64,000 nt of DNA. It comes from Bactericera cockerelli. Lineage: Eukaryota; Arthropoda; Insecta; Hemiptera; Triozidae. Below are positions 29,257 to 40,510 of the stretch, one piece after another. The stretch is from assembly GCA_024516035.1 (NCBI GenBank), contig CM044955.1:52684226-52748225 (forward strand). Direction: 5' to 3'. The position numbers and the translations under genes are program-made. The notes below the pieces were generated by a model. It did no database searches, had not been told where the DNA came from, and worked only from the letters and a program-made list of their open reading frames with translations. Positions within the stretch are counted from its first letter, which is position 1; each line of letters starts with the position of its first letter.

Positions 29257-29622
29257 CGGATAGGTTCTGACATCATCGTCAGGATCACAAACACGAAGAT
29301 ACACAACACATGAGTACGCAGAAATGGACGCATCAGCAAATCCAACCAGACTGATGGATTTGGAATTAGCCGATGGAATGTAACGAGAAAGTTTGATGTC
29401 ACTCACCAACGGCAATTCTGCAGTGAATGTCTTCCATTTCTCCTGAAGATGTTCAGAGAGAGGAGTATCCCACGAAAGATTGCTATCAAGCCACATCTTC
29501 TGTAAGAATATCTTCATCCAAATGGTAATGGGGCTAAGATATCCATTCAGATCATAAATGGATGCCACACTGCTCAATATTTTTCTCTTCGTCATTTCAG
29601 TTGATTCAGGAGGAATGATCGA
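29245..29622 (-). pseudogene. BEL/Pao Pol fragment upstream of the frameshift
   Basis: The frame from the gap edge reads SIIPPESTEMTKRKILSSVA, IYDLNGYLSPITIWMKIFLQ, WDTPLSEHLQEKW and VGFADASISAYSCVVYLRV, the Pao RT-to-RNase H region, and then hits a stop at 29245. The next frame picks up the family sequence (SKVAPLK) a few codons earlier, so a single-base insertion or deletion separates them. Whether this is a real mutation or an assembly error next to the gap cannot be told from the sequence. Confidence 0.8.
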
Positions 29623-29722
29623 NNNNNNNNNNNNNNNNNNNNNNNNNNNNNNNNNNNNNNNNNNNNNNNNNNNNNNNNNNNNNNNNNNNNNNNNNNNNNN
29701 NNNNNNNNNNNNNNNNNNNNNN
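29623..29722. other. assembly gap, 100 N
   Basis: Exactly 100 unknown bases, a conventional placeholder, so the true size is unknown. Confidence 0.99.
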
Positions 29723-30637
29723 TTTCTTCTGTAGTTCAAAAATTCTACATTATTATTTTGTTGAGTGAATTAAAATTAATTCTCTCAACAAAAATGTGCT
29801 TCAATCCAGAACCATGACCTACTCATCTGCCTAAACCTAGAGGCACCATGTTCCCTTCTCAATTTCGGCCTCAAGCAAGGATTTGTCAGGGGATTTTGTA
29901 TAATACGAGTATATTATCAGTCTACTTTATACCATGTTTTAATATTATCAATCTACTTTATAGCAGTGCCTGATCAACCCACAAAGATAAATTTTATAAA
30001 CGGTTATGAAGATTTGCAACTAGCACAATTGGAATTGAACCGTACATCGATTTACATAACGCATTCGATTCAAAATTCATAATCGAAAAGCTTGGATCGA
30101 ATCACTATGTTCGATCTGACCTAATCCAATCCGAATAAATCACCCACATCTAGCCTCAAAACTAATCCGTTTGTTGATTCGTTCCAATGACTGAAATCTG
30201 TTTTCGATCGGTTCCAATGAACACAGATTTTGTTGTTGATCGGTTCTACGGTTCTTTAAAGTAGGGAATGGGTCTGAATTAACATAACTTTATCAATCTT
30301 CATATGCCGATCAGAAATGCTATTCATAACAGACTGCAATCTTCATATTATTCTAAACAAAAATAGCATTCAGGTCAATTGAAAGTCCACTCTTAAAACA
30401 ATTGTAGCCAAAGCAGACGATTACAAGTAACTATTGCTATTTTTTTAATTCTTCCAATAAAGTCCTTGACACTGTCAGCGTCAATGTGTTCGGAATATTC
30501 GTGTCTTTATACTCTTTGCAATGAAAAATTGTATCTCCTCTCATTCAAGAGTTCAAGACCTCATCGATAGTCTCAGCACAACAGGAAAACTGAAAATAAA
30601 AATATAATACAATTTTTCCTTAAAACGCAAATTCACC
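29723..30637. other. unassigned DNA after the gap
   Basis: No BEL/Pao sequence continues here. Near 30180-30250, GATCGGTTCCAATGA-like words repeat. Nothing else is recognisable. Confidence 0.35.
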
Positions 30638-30754
30638 TATGAGAGTGGAATTTGAACCAACGGATTGACCTACGCTACGATGCCAACTCTAACTGGATTA
30701 ACAGACTTACCAGATTAACTTAACTAGCGCCTTGAACACTTGACAACTAATGCA
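30638..30754 (-). mobile_element. SINE-B head, diverged with internal duplication
   Basis: In reverse: TGCATTAGTTGTCAAGTGTT, CAAGGCGCTAGTTAAG, GTAGCGTAGGTCAATCCGTT and GGTTCAAATTCCACTCTC. An extra CTGGTAAGTCTGTTAATCCA segment duplicates part of the head. The tail is missing. Confidence 0.6.
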
Positions 30755-31611
30755 AACACAGTTATAATAATTATCAACGTAGCTATGCATATTATGTATA
30801 AGTTCATCAAAGTGAGTGCATTCTATGTAACACTCACTTGGGGTGAAATTAGTGGACATTTTTGTTTTACCTCTGTGAATGTGTGGACTTAAGTCTAGGG
30901 GTGGAAGTAATAGGTGTTTTTGTAATACTTCTGTGGCGCTAAATCTCGGATTGCTAACTGTCTAATATGGGGGGAACCGACGCTTAGCAATGACTTGAGT
31001 AATCGTTTTTGTCTATTAATTTTGCCTTAGATTTTCATTTATTGTTTGTGATCTTATTGTTAAATCAGTTTGAGGAGAAAATCAGATGCATCGTATAATT
31101 TAATAATATAAAAAACCAAGTTTATAGCAAAACATGCAAGAAAAAACTTCCCAAGACTTATTCACTCATGTAAACTTCTTCAATTTCTACATAATAAAAT
31201 CTAACGGACTTTTGTCATGCTCGGGTGATTTTCCTAAAAAAAAACTTGGCATAGGGGAGCCATCATCAACTAGTTCTGGTACCATCACGAGAGTATCAGG
31301 GACGGCCAGAATTCGTTCTGTGGTAATTAGGAGTCGTATTCTTGTGATCGGGCAGGACCGTTTCTAAGGGGGAAAATGGCGAGAGGCGGCGGATGGTCTG
31401 ATTCAAAGAATTGTTACCGGCGGTGGTTAATTATTATTTATAATGACTTTTGCCTTAATAATTCTTTCAAGAAAAATAGTTCAATGTAAATTTGTATGGT
31501 TCGTCTTAACGTCGCGTCGAAAGATTATAGTTAGAAAAGAAGCCTACAGAAATGTCGCACAATCAAGAATATACTATACATATTTATGTATATGAAATAG
31601 TTACATATTGA
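30755..31611. other. unassigned DNA
   Basis: Positions 31250-31400 are more GC-rich, but no gene is recognisable. A 77-codon frame at 31134-31367 has no known domain. Confidence 0.35.
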
Positions 31612-31892
31612 GCGCATGAATAGCTCAGTGGTTAAGCACTCGCTTGCCATGCGGAAGGTCCCGGATTTGAATTCCCGCGCCGACAAAAATTTGTATTCAA
31701 AATTTGGTTACAGTTGTTTGTAAAGGATACCTTCCGGTGCGCTCGTGTTGACCCAGCACCTAAATGGAAAGTATTGTGTCACTTCTTGCCCATCAGAGGG
31801 TAGGCATACTACGGGATGGGCTGGCTACAACACACACCAGAAGCGTCTACAGTAGCTCCTGATTGATGGCTATGAAAAAAAAAAAAAAAAAA
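31612..31892 (+). mobile_element. SINE-C copy, full length with poly(A)
   Basis: The best copy of the family. Head GCGCATGAATAGCTCAGTGG, loop CTCGCTTGCCATGCGGAAGG, GGTCCCGGATTTGAATTCCC and GCGCCGAC. The body follows, with GGTTACAGTTGTTTGTAAAG and AAGTATTGTGTCACTTCTTG, then AGTAGCTCCTGATTGATGGC and an A run of about 17 bp. The head ends GCGC...GCGC can pair, as in a tRNA acceptor stem. Confidence 0.85.
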
Positions 31893-33639
31893 TAGAAGAA
31901 GGTTATTATAAAACCCTCCTTAATAATCTCCTGGTGATTCCGTATTTCACTCCTTATTATAATTTTAAAGTTGTAAGAAAACTGAAAAACATTTAGAACG
32001 GTTGAAATTGATATAGTAATACTAAACTACTGTTTTGCAGACAATAAAAAATGATCATCATCTTTAGCGATAATCTTTCTTTTTTCCGTTTGTTCCGGAA
32101 GGTTGGCTGATACTAAGAATATTTTGTTTTTGTTGTTACATCTACCCACTCCTCATTTTTATAGATGTTTAAACATATTATATATTTTTTTCCAAGTCAG
32201 ATAAAAGATTCGCTAATTTTTTTGATAAGACCCGTCAAGATATTTTTTTAGGGTCATCAGTTCTTCACCTATACGATTTCAATATGAAAGGTTACTAACC
32301 CTTAAAAAAACACCCTCATGAGTTTGGCACTGACCCTCATTGCGAAACCCTACACCAAAAGGCGCGAATACTGAAATGGGAAATATATTTTCATTATTGT
32401 GTTGCAGAAGGTTGTGTCATTGTTAGTTTTTGACAGCAATCATAAATATGTCTAGAGAAGAACAACATGGATTATACCTACATTACTAATTGTTTGTTTA
32501 CCTTTTTTTTCGTACTATATGACAACAATAAGCTCTTGAGTTTTGATGGTGTTTTTTAGGGTCATCAACTCCGTAGTTTTTAAAAACGATTGGTTCATTG
32601 AGTTGATTTGGATATACCTTAGTTTGGGGAGGTGGCTGTTCCTTCTGTCTTTTCGGAGGAGATTTTATTTGAGTGTCATCCCTACTTAATTTTTTGTGGT
32701 TTGTGTGTATTTTGTGTAGGGTCACAATGACAGTGTTAGGATATTTTGATGTAAAGATCCGCTATGACTATGGACGCTATGGACGTGGAGATTGATAGAG
32801 TGTTTTAGTGTCATGGCCTTTACGTAAATTGCTAAGAAAAGAAAAAAATACATACATAATTTCAAGAGAGGACATTGACTTTCCTTTTTTGAATCCTAAA
32901 AGAATGGGTGCTAATTTAGAGGTAGAATTTTTTTTTTGGTTGTACCACTTGTACCTCTTGGATTATGAAAACTGGAGAGGTCCATTAATAATTTTCACAG
33001 AAAAAACCCACAGGTGTCAATGAGACTAGAACCTTAGATAATTGGATTATCTACAGTAGTCTATTTTTTTACGTGACTACGCCTAACTCTCATTGATATA
33101 AATGGAATTCATAATATTTACTAGAAAAAAATCATCACATGTAAAGTATCAGGTATAGCTCAAATAAGTTAGAAATAGCACTTTAAAGTACTAACTGGCG
33201 AAAACAGACCCGCTAAGAGGAACATAGTCAGCCAGTCAGACACGCACAGATTTGAGTTTCTATATTCTAGAGTGTATACTTACTAGTTAAGTATTTAGAT
33301 TATACCTTCATACACAAAGGCACCTTGCAACTACATTATGTATATGTATTCTGTGTATAATATGATTTGTATATTATGATACATTATAACGAAATATTAA
33401 CATTATGTATATGATACTCAGAATGATGCATAGGTATCTCGTAGCTTGTAGAACATTCGTGTTGCTTGCTTCACGCTCTTGTTATTATTATTATTTTCCT
33501 AATTGGATTTTGCTCTCAAAGAGTATCCTAGCATGCTTCATAGTTCATACAGCATGTCATTAGAAACAACTGGATGATTCTGAAAAAAAAAGAACAATTA
33601 TGACAGAGACACGACCAGACACCACTAGGTATGGCATTC
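31893..33639. other. unassigned DNA, 1.7 kb
   Basis: No recognisable gene. CCCTTAAAAAAACACCCTCA near 32298 and GGTGTTTTTTAGGGTCATCA near 32549 are a partial inverted match about 250 bp apart. A 75-codon minus-strand frame at 32498-32725 has no domain I can name. Short ATTATG-rich stretches lie near 33340-33420. Confidence 0.35.
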
Positions 33640-33720
33640 TATCAGAGCGCACACATTGTGCTGAGTCGAGTGTTTCTTCTGAGTGCGGAAAGACAAGGGT
33701 TTGAATCCCAGGGCAGATGG
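33640..33720 (+). mobile_element. tRNA-like SINE head remnant
   Basis: GTGCTGAGTCGAGTGTTTCT and ACAAGGGTTTGAATCCCAGG resemble A- and B-box regions. The family is uncertain. Confidence 0.4.
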
Positions 33721-33764
33721 TTTTCTGCAAGTCTTCGCGTTAACGAATTATTAAAGTCTAAAGT

Positions 33765-33958
33765 TGCCAGCGTCGATGGCGCACGAATGCACGATTCTCG
33801 CAGGATCACCGAAGTTAAGCAACAATGAGTGAAGACTTCGTGATGATGGCGTTCCGTTCCAACCAGACTGGTGAGGTTAATGTAGGTTGCAGGTTGTGAG
33901 TTTCCTGCGAATGGAGGGTAACACCCCGTCGTGATAGCGAGGTTAAACCCAAATTAAA
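33765..33958 (+). mobile_element. 5S rRNA-derived SINE-F copy
   Basis: The head TGCCAGCGTCGATGGC, then CTCGCAGGATCACCGAAGTT and AAGCAAC follow the 5S rRNA order (GGC..., TCGTC-GATCACCGAAGTTAAGC). Box A of the 5S internal promoter is recognisable and box C is worn. The shared central domain follows: AGACTGGTGAGGTTAATGTA, TTTCCTGCGAATGGAGGGTA and GGTTAAACCC. The T domain is absent. Confidence 0.75.
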
Positions 33959-34120
33959 AAAGTCCAAAGTTAGTGAAACTAGAGGATACTTATAAATACT
34001 TTTAGCAAATTTGAAAATTGTCATCAGTTTCTAGTAGGTATTGGGATTGAATCCGTAATAATTTAACCTTTCACTAGTAAATGTAAAGGAATGCTAAAGA
34101 AGTGCAATAAGAATAATATA
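33959..34120. other. unassigned DNA
   Basis: Nothing recognisable. Confidence 0.3.
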
Positions 34121-34260
34121 GTTATCATATTTGTGTTAATCACTTTCGTGATATCACAACTACTGAAACTCGCTTTACTAAATCTACGCTGAACCCAGGA
34201 CTTGAACCACCGACCTCCAGGTTACAAGTCCGCCGCCTTATCGCTCAAGCTGCTGGGGTT
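34121..34260 (-). mobile_element. SINE-A copy, near full length
   Basis: In reverse: CAGCAGCTTGAGCGATAAGG, GGACTTGTAACCTGGAGGTC, GGTTCAAGTCC, the body and an intact stem-loop ATCAC-GAAA-GTGAT followed by TAACACAAATATGATAAC. Confidence 0.8.
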
Positions 34261-35239
34261 GGTTAATAATAATAAATATGTAATAATAAAAGTAAATAAA
34301 ACATACTATTCTAGTGTTCAATAAAATAGATAGCTAATAATATATTCCAGTGAATAAAGGATAATAAATCATAGACTGCAACTGTGCATGTTGCAATCTA
34401 GAATCTACTATGCAGCCCGATGCATAATTCATGGCCTGGCTCTAATGAGAAGAGGAATCCGTCTGATCTCACTGACCTAATGCAACATTGCAATTCCAAT
34501 TGCAAAAATATTGTAAGAGAAAATAACGAATGTCGATAAAATGATATTCAATTTTATTTTTAGAACCAAAACTCTTCAGAAGTTAGCATTAGCTTTTAGA
34601 GTGTATTGTATGTAGGTATTGTTATTCTTCTACAGATAAGTAAAATCATTCAAGTCAATATTGCAATAAAAGTTCAGTCTCCTGCAAAAATAAAAGTTGA
34701 ATAACAAAAGAACTAATTGTCAAGAAAAAATAAGTTTTAATCTTAAAAAATAGTTATTCTCCATCAGATACGATTTATTATAGATCTATGATTTTTTAAA
34801 CTATAGATAATATTTTTTAACCAGGAAGCGCAAAGATTTTTAAGCCGTAGCTAAAAATTTCCTATGGACTGAGAAGGAGCTGAGAATATGATTTGATTGT
34901 ACATAGTAGGTATTTTTATAGATTTATTTTATTAAATTTATTAATCAACAATTTATTTGATTTTAGTTGACTAAGAAAACGCCAAGTAGAAAACCAGACT
35001 ATCTTATAACTACTTGACTACCAGCGGATTTTAAGATCTTCCAAATGACCACAGCTGTAAGCTTGATTGAATAGGTGGCGGACATGTAAATGTACCTACT
35101 ACATTTTAACTGCGACATTATATCTTTAAACCTATAGTTGTGCATTATAATTATAGCAAAGTGGCATTGATTTGAAAGCTTTGTTCATATTGTGCTGTTT
35201 GATGGACTTTTGTTACTAGGTTCAGATTATTTTTGGTTA
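34261..35239. other. unassigned AT-rich DNA
   Basis: About 1 kb without a recognisable gene or repeat. Confidence 0.35.
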
Positions 35240-36086
35240 TATAGGTCCATGCGCGGATATAGGGGGGGGCACGGGGGGCACGTGCCCCCCCAGATTTTTT
35301 CAGTAAGCTATGTTTCTCAAATTTCATTATATCAAATCCCGTAAAAAAAAAAGACCTTAATGAGTTAGGGGGGCACGGGCCCCAAAATAATTCCCAATTC
35401 TCAGACTAATCCCTTAAAATGAAGATCTCAATAAGTTAGGGGGGCACGGACCCAAAATAATTCCCAATTCTAAGACTAATCCCGTTAAAAAAATCTCAAT
35501 AAGTTAGGGGGGCACGGGACCCAAAATAATTCCCAATTCTAAGACCAATAAGAAATAACTAAATAATAAAGTTGTCAAATCCACACAGATTGTCCGAGAA
35601 ACCTGAAATTTTACCTATAGGTCCATTTGGATCAGGGAATATATCTCTAGGGTTCAGCTACACGGGGTAAGGACAAAAAATGGATGGTTGACACAAAAAA
35701 ATCACATTTTTCGACCGAAATGACATTATTTTTTCTCAAAATTTGCCGTGACGGCGCCACGGCGGCGGCGTATCAACTCAAAAAGAGAAAGTTTTAAGCA
35801 AGGGTTCAAGTTTTCATTTGAGATATCAATCACGAAATTCTGATGAGCCGTTCTTGAGCTACGTTGAGTAATGACATAAAATGGATGGGTAAACAAAAAG
35901 TATTTACGTTTTTTGACCTGAATGACATTTTTTCTCGAAATATGTCGTGACGCACTATCTACTCAAAGCGAGAGTGTTTTTGCAAGGGTCGGTATCTTCA
36001 TTTGACATATTAATCGCGAAATTCTGATGAGCCATTCTTGAGCTCAACTAAGGACAAGAAATGGATGGGTGACACGAAAAATATTG

Positions 36087-36118
<32 letters not shown>

Positions 36119-36241
36119 TGGGGGGGGAGTGTGTGTGTGTGATAGGCTTCCGAAGCAGCGGGTGCAACCCGCTAGTTATAGGTATATTGTACGGTTGTGC
36201 CCCCCTAGTACAAGAGGGCTATATCCGCGCATGTATAGGTC
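35240..36241 (-). mobile_element. 986-bp TIR element with 8-bp TSD, copy 2
   Basis: Element at 35248-36233, ends CATGCGCGGATATAG / CTATATCCGCGCATG, flanked by TATAGGTC at 35240-35247 and 36234-36241. Relative to the copy at 2211 it is inverted: three ~70-bp tandem units come first (35330-35550), then two ~160-bp diverged repeats that begin near ATGGATGGGT (35660-36090), then a TG microsatellite. A different target duplication shows an independent insertion. No transposase frame is present. Confidence 0.85.
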
Positions 36242-36280
36242 TAAAAATCTGGTGCACCATTCTTTTGAAGCATAGCAAAT

Positions 36281-36503
36281 GCACTGGTAGTCAAGTAGTT
36301 AAGATAGTCTTGTATTCCGGATAGCGTAGGGATCCGTTGGTTCGAATCCCACCCAGTGCATGAATTTTACCTCGTTTATTTGAGTTTGTGACCACATAAT
36401 AATAAGACTCTGGGGGTTAGGTGGTAGAAAATGATTTGAGCATTAGCCTCTCCTAGTGGTTACATTCCACTAAAGAGTCTATTATTATTATTATTATTAT
36501 ATT
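36281..36503 (+). mobile_element. SINE-B copy, full length
   Basis: Head GCACTGGTAGTCAAGTAGTT...CCCAGTGCAT (paired acceptor arms), GTTGGTTCGAATCCC, spacer GTGACCACATAATAATAAGA, 3' domain AATGAT-TTG-AGCATT (one mismatch) and CCACTAAAGAGTCTATTATT followed by an ATT array. Confidence 0.85.
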
Positions 36504-36520
36504 ATACAAACTCTTGTTCT

Positions 36521-36565
36521 GTTATCATATTTGTGTTAATCACTTTTGTGATATCACAACTGCTC
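36521..36565 (-). mobile_element. SINE-A tail fragment
   Basis: GTTATCATATTTGTGTTAAT and CACTTTTGTGATATCACAAC in reverse give only the 3' stem-loop (ATCAC-AAAA-GTGAT) and end of SINE-A. Confidence 0.7.
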
Positions 36566-37669
36566 TTTTTTTTAACTTTTTACTCTTGTTCTGGTCTTTA
36601 AGTTTTTAAGCAATTATAGATTCCTATAATCATTATATTATTTTAAAGTCTTTTTTTTTAATAATTGGATCTGTACTTAAAATATAGATAAAGACAGCTG
36701 TCATGCTGTCATTATCTAATATTATCTTTATCTTTACCATCAATATTATAATTATCATTATCTTCAGCGAAAGTTTTCATTAGTAGGGAGAACTTGGTTA
36801 ATATAGCGTGTCATCTTTCTGTCCAATATTTCATAACAGTCATTAGAATCCAGAAGTGGTCATTATAGGATCTAGCAGCAATTGGACTTTCTCTTGGTTT
36901 AACTGCCTCTTAAATCAATATTGGTAAGCACTCAGGTACTTATCCTGATCATCTGAAGTAGATCATGGCTTAATATCGATTCGGGTAACGATGATACAGA
37001 ACAGTGTTGAAAATTACACAATCAGGACACTTAGGACTTGGAATTATTTCGGAATTTAGATTGTTTTAGTTGAAAATTACCTAATCAGAAGTTTAGAATT
37101 GAGAATTATTTTCAAAGTAAGGCTCATTTAGAACACACTAACACTTGTGGGTTCTAAAATAGTGGACCAAGCTGGAGATATCTTTTTGAGTCGGATAATT
37201 AGGTAACTTTGTGTTGAGAAATAATAAAATTTAAAACATTATTACTTAAGCTTCGTTACCGTTACACTGTTGAATAAGTCAAATTAATGACTTGAGCGTC
37301 ACATTTTTAGAGGTTGAGTGGTCTTAGGTCAAGAAATTATTTGGTCCTCGTGTAGATAGGTTTTGACCCTCATTTAGATAGGTCTTGACCCTTAGGTATG
37401 TGCCTTTGAAGAAAAAGCCATGAAATGAAAAAAAAAAAGGATATAAATTCCGACATTTTATGAGGTACTCCATAAACATCTATCCATACCTAACATTATG
37501 ATACCTCGTTCAATATAAGTTTCAAAGCTCCCGACTAAAGACCAAATGGGCCATTCCGGTTATGATTTAATAAAATCTTAACTAGCTGCCACTTCGAGTA
37601 GCAGTTTGAGTTACTTTGAATATACAGGGAGACCATAACCCATCACCACACTGTCCCTGCAGTACCTGT
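36566..37669. other. unassigned AT-rich DNA
   Basis: No recognisable gene. AATTATTTCGGAATTTAGAT and related words near 37030-37110 form a diverged ~60-bp duplication. Confidence 0.35.
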
Positions 37670-37893
37670 ATTTTATTTTTATTTTATTTATTTACCTACA
37701 CTTTATTTATTTTTACAAAACAATCATCAACAAAGAATTAATAACAATAATTTTTTTTTAAAAATTTAGGAGTTATGTACAAAAAAATAATAATAATAAA
37801 GATCAATATTAATTTTTAATTACAATTGTTTTGTAATCCGGGGCGAAGTTAATGCCTTAGGCATTCTCTGCCATTTAACCTGTACAGTCAGTC
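37670..37893 (-). mobile_element. T-domain element, AATGCC-hairpin variant
   Basis: In reverse: CAGGTTAAATGGCAGAGAAT, the perfect stem-loop AATGCC-TAA-GGCATT, AACTTCGCCCCGGATTACAA and an AT-rich tail. It matches 12783-12996 closely, including the CCGGATTACAAAACAAT segment. Confidence 0.65.
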
Positions 37894-37995
37894 AGAACTA
37901 TCACTATCAGAAAAAGTTTGTTTTAAACCTAATTTCTTTAAAAGTTCTCGTTGAGAGGATTTCATATCACAAATATTTCATAATATTTTCCATCC

Positions 37996-38100
37996 AAAGG
38001 GCTAGGTGGAAGAGATTGCCAAAGGCAATAACCCCGCCCTATAGGTAGGAGTTAGGACATGACCTGTATAAGTGTATATATTTTATTTATATTTTTTCTC
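37996..38100 (+). mobile_element. T-domain fragment (ATTGCC hairpin)
   Basis: AAGGGCTAGGTGGAAGAG, stem-loop ATTGCC-AAA-GGCAAT, AACCCCGCCC, TTAGGACATGACC. The 3' tail is diverged. It sits about 100 bp from the AATGCC variant on the opposite strand. Confidence 0.6.
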
Positions 38101-38428
38101 CAAATTGAAGAATTTGTTAGAGATACAGAAAAAAAAGTAGACCAATTCCCTAAAAGTACACATGATATTTAGAGGAAAATCTATAAATATTTAACATTGT
38201 AGATAAATAATAAATTTCATTATTTTTTTTTTTTCCCTTTCCTTATCAAACACCTCGGCCGAGGTGTGAAGAACGCCAATACAAAGAAAGAGTTCCAATT
38301 TTGTTATTAAATTTGTGACTGTCTGTTTTCATATACATAATTATGTCCTTATTAGTAAAGTGTAAAATAATAATAATAATGAAAGTTTTATCTTCCTACT
38401 AATCACAGTTATTGATAATATTGATATA
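38101..38428. other. unassigned AT-rich DNA
   Basis: It contains a short palindrome CACCTCGGCCGAGGTG at 38251-38266 and otherwise nothing recognisable. Confidence 0.35.
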
Positions 38429-38487
38429 CAGGATGGAAAACATACTATAGTGATGGAGATGCGGTGTGAGACTTTATTACCACCCTG
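38429..38487. mobile_element. tiny TA-flanked inverted-repeat element, 59 bp
   Basis: CAGGATGG...CCACCCTG ends lie between TA dinucleotides (38427-38428 and 38488-38489). The termini resemble the CAGGGTGG ends of the mariner-like palindrome at 44908. Confidence 0.45.
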
Positions 38488-38489
38488 TA

Positions 38490-39445
38490 TATTATTAATG
38501 TAAGTTATTTTGAGTACTAGTTAAGTCAGTAGTAATTTAAGTTACGTTCCAGAGTTACGTTGCTGGACTTAATTTACGCACATCGTTATAAAAGTTTAGT
38601 TTTGCTGAGGTAGGCAACTGGACACTATGAGTGGATAATTTGTAGCTGCTACATATCTCAATATCAATATGATGTGCTTACATACCTATGGTAGGTAGGT
38701 ATAATATAAAGTATACCTAAAAGGGTAAGTTGAATAATATTGTACGATTTTATTTGTGGTGAAGCCCAAGGCCGATTCACTATAAAGTTCAATAATAAAT
38801 ATACCAGTTCCGCGTATTCTTGTTGCATATAGTGTTTATGGTCCATTTTATCAGGTTTTAAATTCATAGAAAAGAACATTCATAGTCACCTGATAATGAA
38901 TTTAAGAGGTTATACATAGGGTATATACGGAGGTTTTTGTGAACACATTAAATTTAGTGTACTTCAAAAAGGATCTATACGAGTATGTAGTAGTATGCCC
39001 TTGTATATTGTAGATAGGGGATCAGAACGTCAGATGTCCCAAGGAGTGTATCTAATTTATAAAATTTCTATTGCTACATATACCTAGCCAAGGTAAGATT
39101 TTCATTCAAAACAAGCAAGCTGCATTCCCTTTGCCGGGCCATCATCACAAGAACGGTATATAAGTTAAAGTTTGGCAAAGACAGATAGATATAGGTACCA
39201 AAACTATACCTGTACATTTCGTTAGGCTGAAACTATGTAAGGCTCTCGAGACCTTTGACCTTGCTTTAACACTTAAAATTTACTAAGTTATGCAATTTCT
39301 GTTGGTCATTTACATTACTTTCCGTTCAAAAGGATATAGGTTATAGGCACGAAACCAAGAAAAGTATGAAGAGAGAAAAAATAAAACACTTAAAAATAAT
39401 TCGAAATTTCTTTGAACAAGATAAACGTTTTTTCTCCATTCTCGA
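38490..39445. other. unassigned DNA
   Basis: No recognisable gene or repeat family. A 71-codon frame at 38664-38879 on the minus strand has no domain I can name. Confidence 0.35.
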
Positions 39446-39605
39446 TACTCAGTAGCTCGATTGATGAGGCGAGGCAAGCGGACTCTTAACCTGGAGGTCG
39501 GAGGTTCGAGTCCCATGCTTGGCAAATAGGTATAGTATGGCGAGTTCAAGCAATGTGACAGCAACCTTGCCAATTGTGATTAATACAAATAATATGATAA
39601 CTAAT
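39446..39605 (+). mobile_element. SINE-A relative, diverged
   Basis: ACTCAGTAGCTCGATTGATG, CTTAACCTGGAGGTCGGAGG and GTTCGAGTCCCATGCTTGGC, then TAGTATGGCGAGTTCAAGCA and GTGATTAATACAAATAATAT. It has the same plan as SINE-A but a distinct subfamily sequence. Confidence 0.65.
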
Positions 39606-40305
39606 TTAATTCTATTTTTTTTAACAAGAGTGGTTTGCCTGACAACTTATGGGTGGGAGGATACTTAGTACAAGCCTCACCCAATCCATTTACTAAAAGA
39701 AGATCTGATAAGACCGGTCAAACCATTTAGCAAAGCAAAGTTCTCTCGTTAATAAGGAGTGGTATATTGGGAGCTACAAGTGATTAGTTTGCAAAATCTA
39801 ATCCAAAGAAGTGATGGGTGTTAAAACGTCACCTGGTTAATGATCATGTGGTTTATTTTTTCTCGTGAAGTACGAAAAGTCAACTGTAAAGAGATAATGA
39901 GTAAACGAAAAGTAAACTGTTTTACACTAGTTGATTTTAATTACTCGAATAGGTACCTAGTTCTTTCTTAAAATAATCAGAAAAAAATGGATCTATAGTC
40001 AGTACTTTTGAGGTTTTGTAACACAGAAGATACTGACTGAGGTAATTTCAATGAGAAGTATCCGAGATCATTGTGTAGGGCTTTTGGGGTTAAAATATTA
40101 TACAATATTTTTTTTATCCTAAAATGATGTTAAAGTGTTAGACTTTACTCTCACAGTTAATGAAGTTATTCTTACATCTCCTATAGTACCTCTACATATA
40201 CCTACCCAAACAGTTATCTACCTAACTAAGTATAATAAAGTAATTTTTCATCTCTCTTCTCCTGAATACTCTTAGTAACAACTAACATTGTACCTTACCT
40301 GTCTG
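39606..40305. other. unassigned DNA
   Basis: No recognisable gene. Confidence 0.35.
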
Positions 40306-40310
40306 TCTGT

Positions 40311-40509
40311 CCCGGTAGCTCAGTGGTAAAGGCGGCACTCTGTGAATCCAGAAATTTCAGTGGTCACGGGTTCTAAACCCAGCTGGGACATGACAAGTTA
40401 TCCTCCCATTTGGGATTTTTACCACATAATAGTACGTCTTGGACGTACTGCTGGAATAAAGGAACTTAATAGTCCTAATCGGACAGTATAAATAAGGCGA
40501 TATTATTGC
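40311..40509 (+). mobile_element. SINE-E copy, near full length
   Basis: CCCGGTAGCTCAGTGGTAAA (A box), GTGGTCACGGGTTCTAAACC (B box), ACATGACAAGTTATCCTCCC, CCACATAATAGTACGTCTTG and GTCCTAATCGGACAGTATAA, ending AAGGCGATATTATT. A SINE-D copy begins two bases later. Confidence 0.8.
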
Positions 40510-40510
40510 C

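Larger units (their letters stand above)
26571..29622 (-). mobile_element. BEL/Pao LTR retrotransposon, 3' part, cut by an assembly gap
   Basis: On the minus strand, starting at the gap: the end of the RT and RNase H region, integrase zinc-binding and catalytic domains, a DUF5641-type C-terminus, a polypurine tract and a candidate 3' LTR. The 5' LTR, gag, protease and most of RT would lie beyond the N run, but sequence on the other side (29723 onward) is not recognisably BEL/Pao. The element may be truncated there, or the gap may be larger than 100 bp. Confidence 0.85.

Noticed and set aside
32498..32725. 75-codon minus-strand frame rich in Pro/Lys/Gln
   Set aside because: It has a slightly protein-like composition but no motif I can name and no neighbouring exon. 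A search would be needed.
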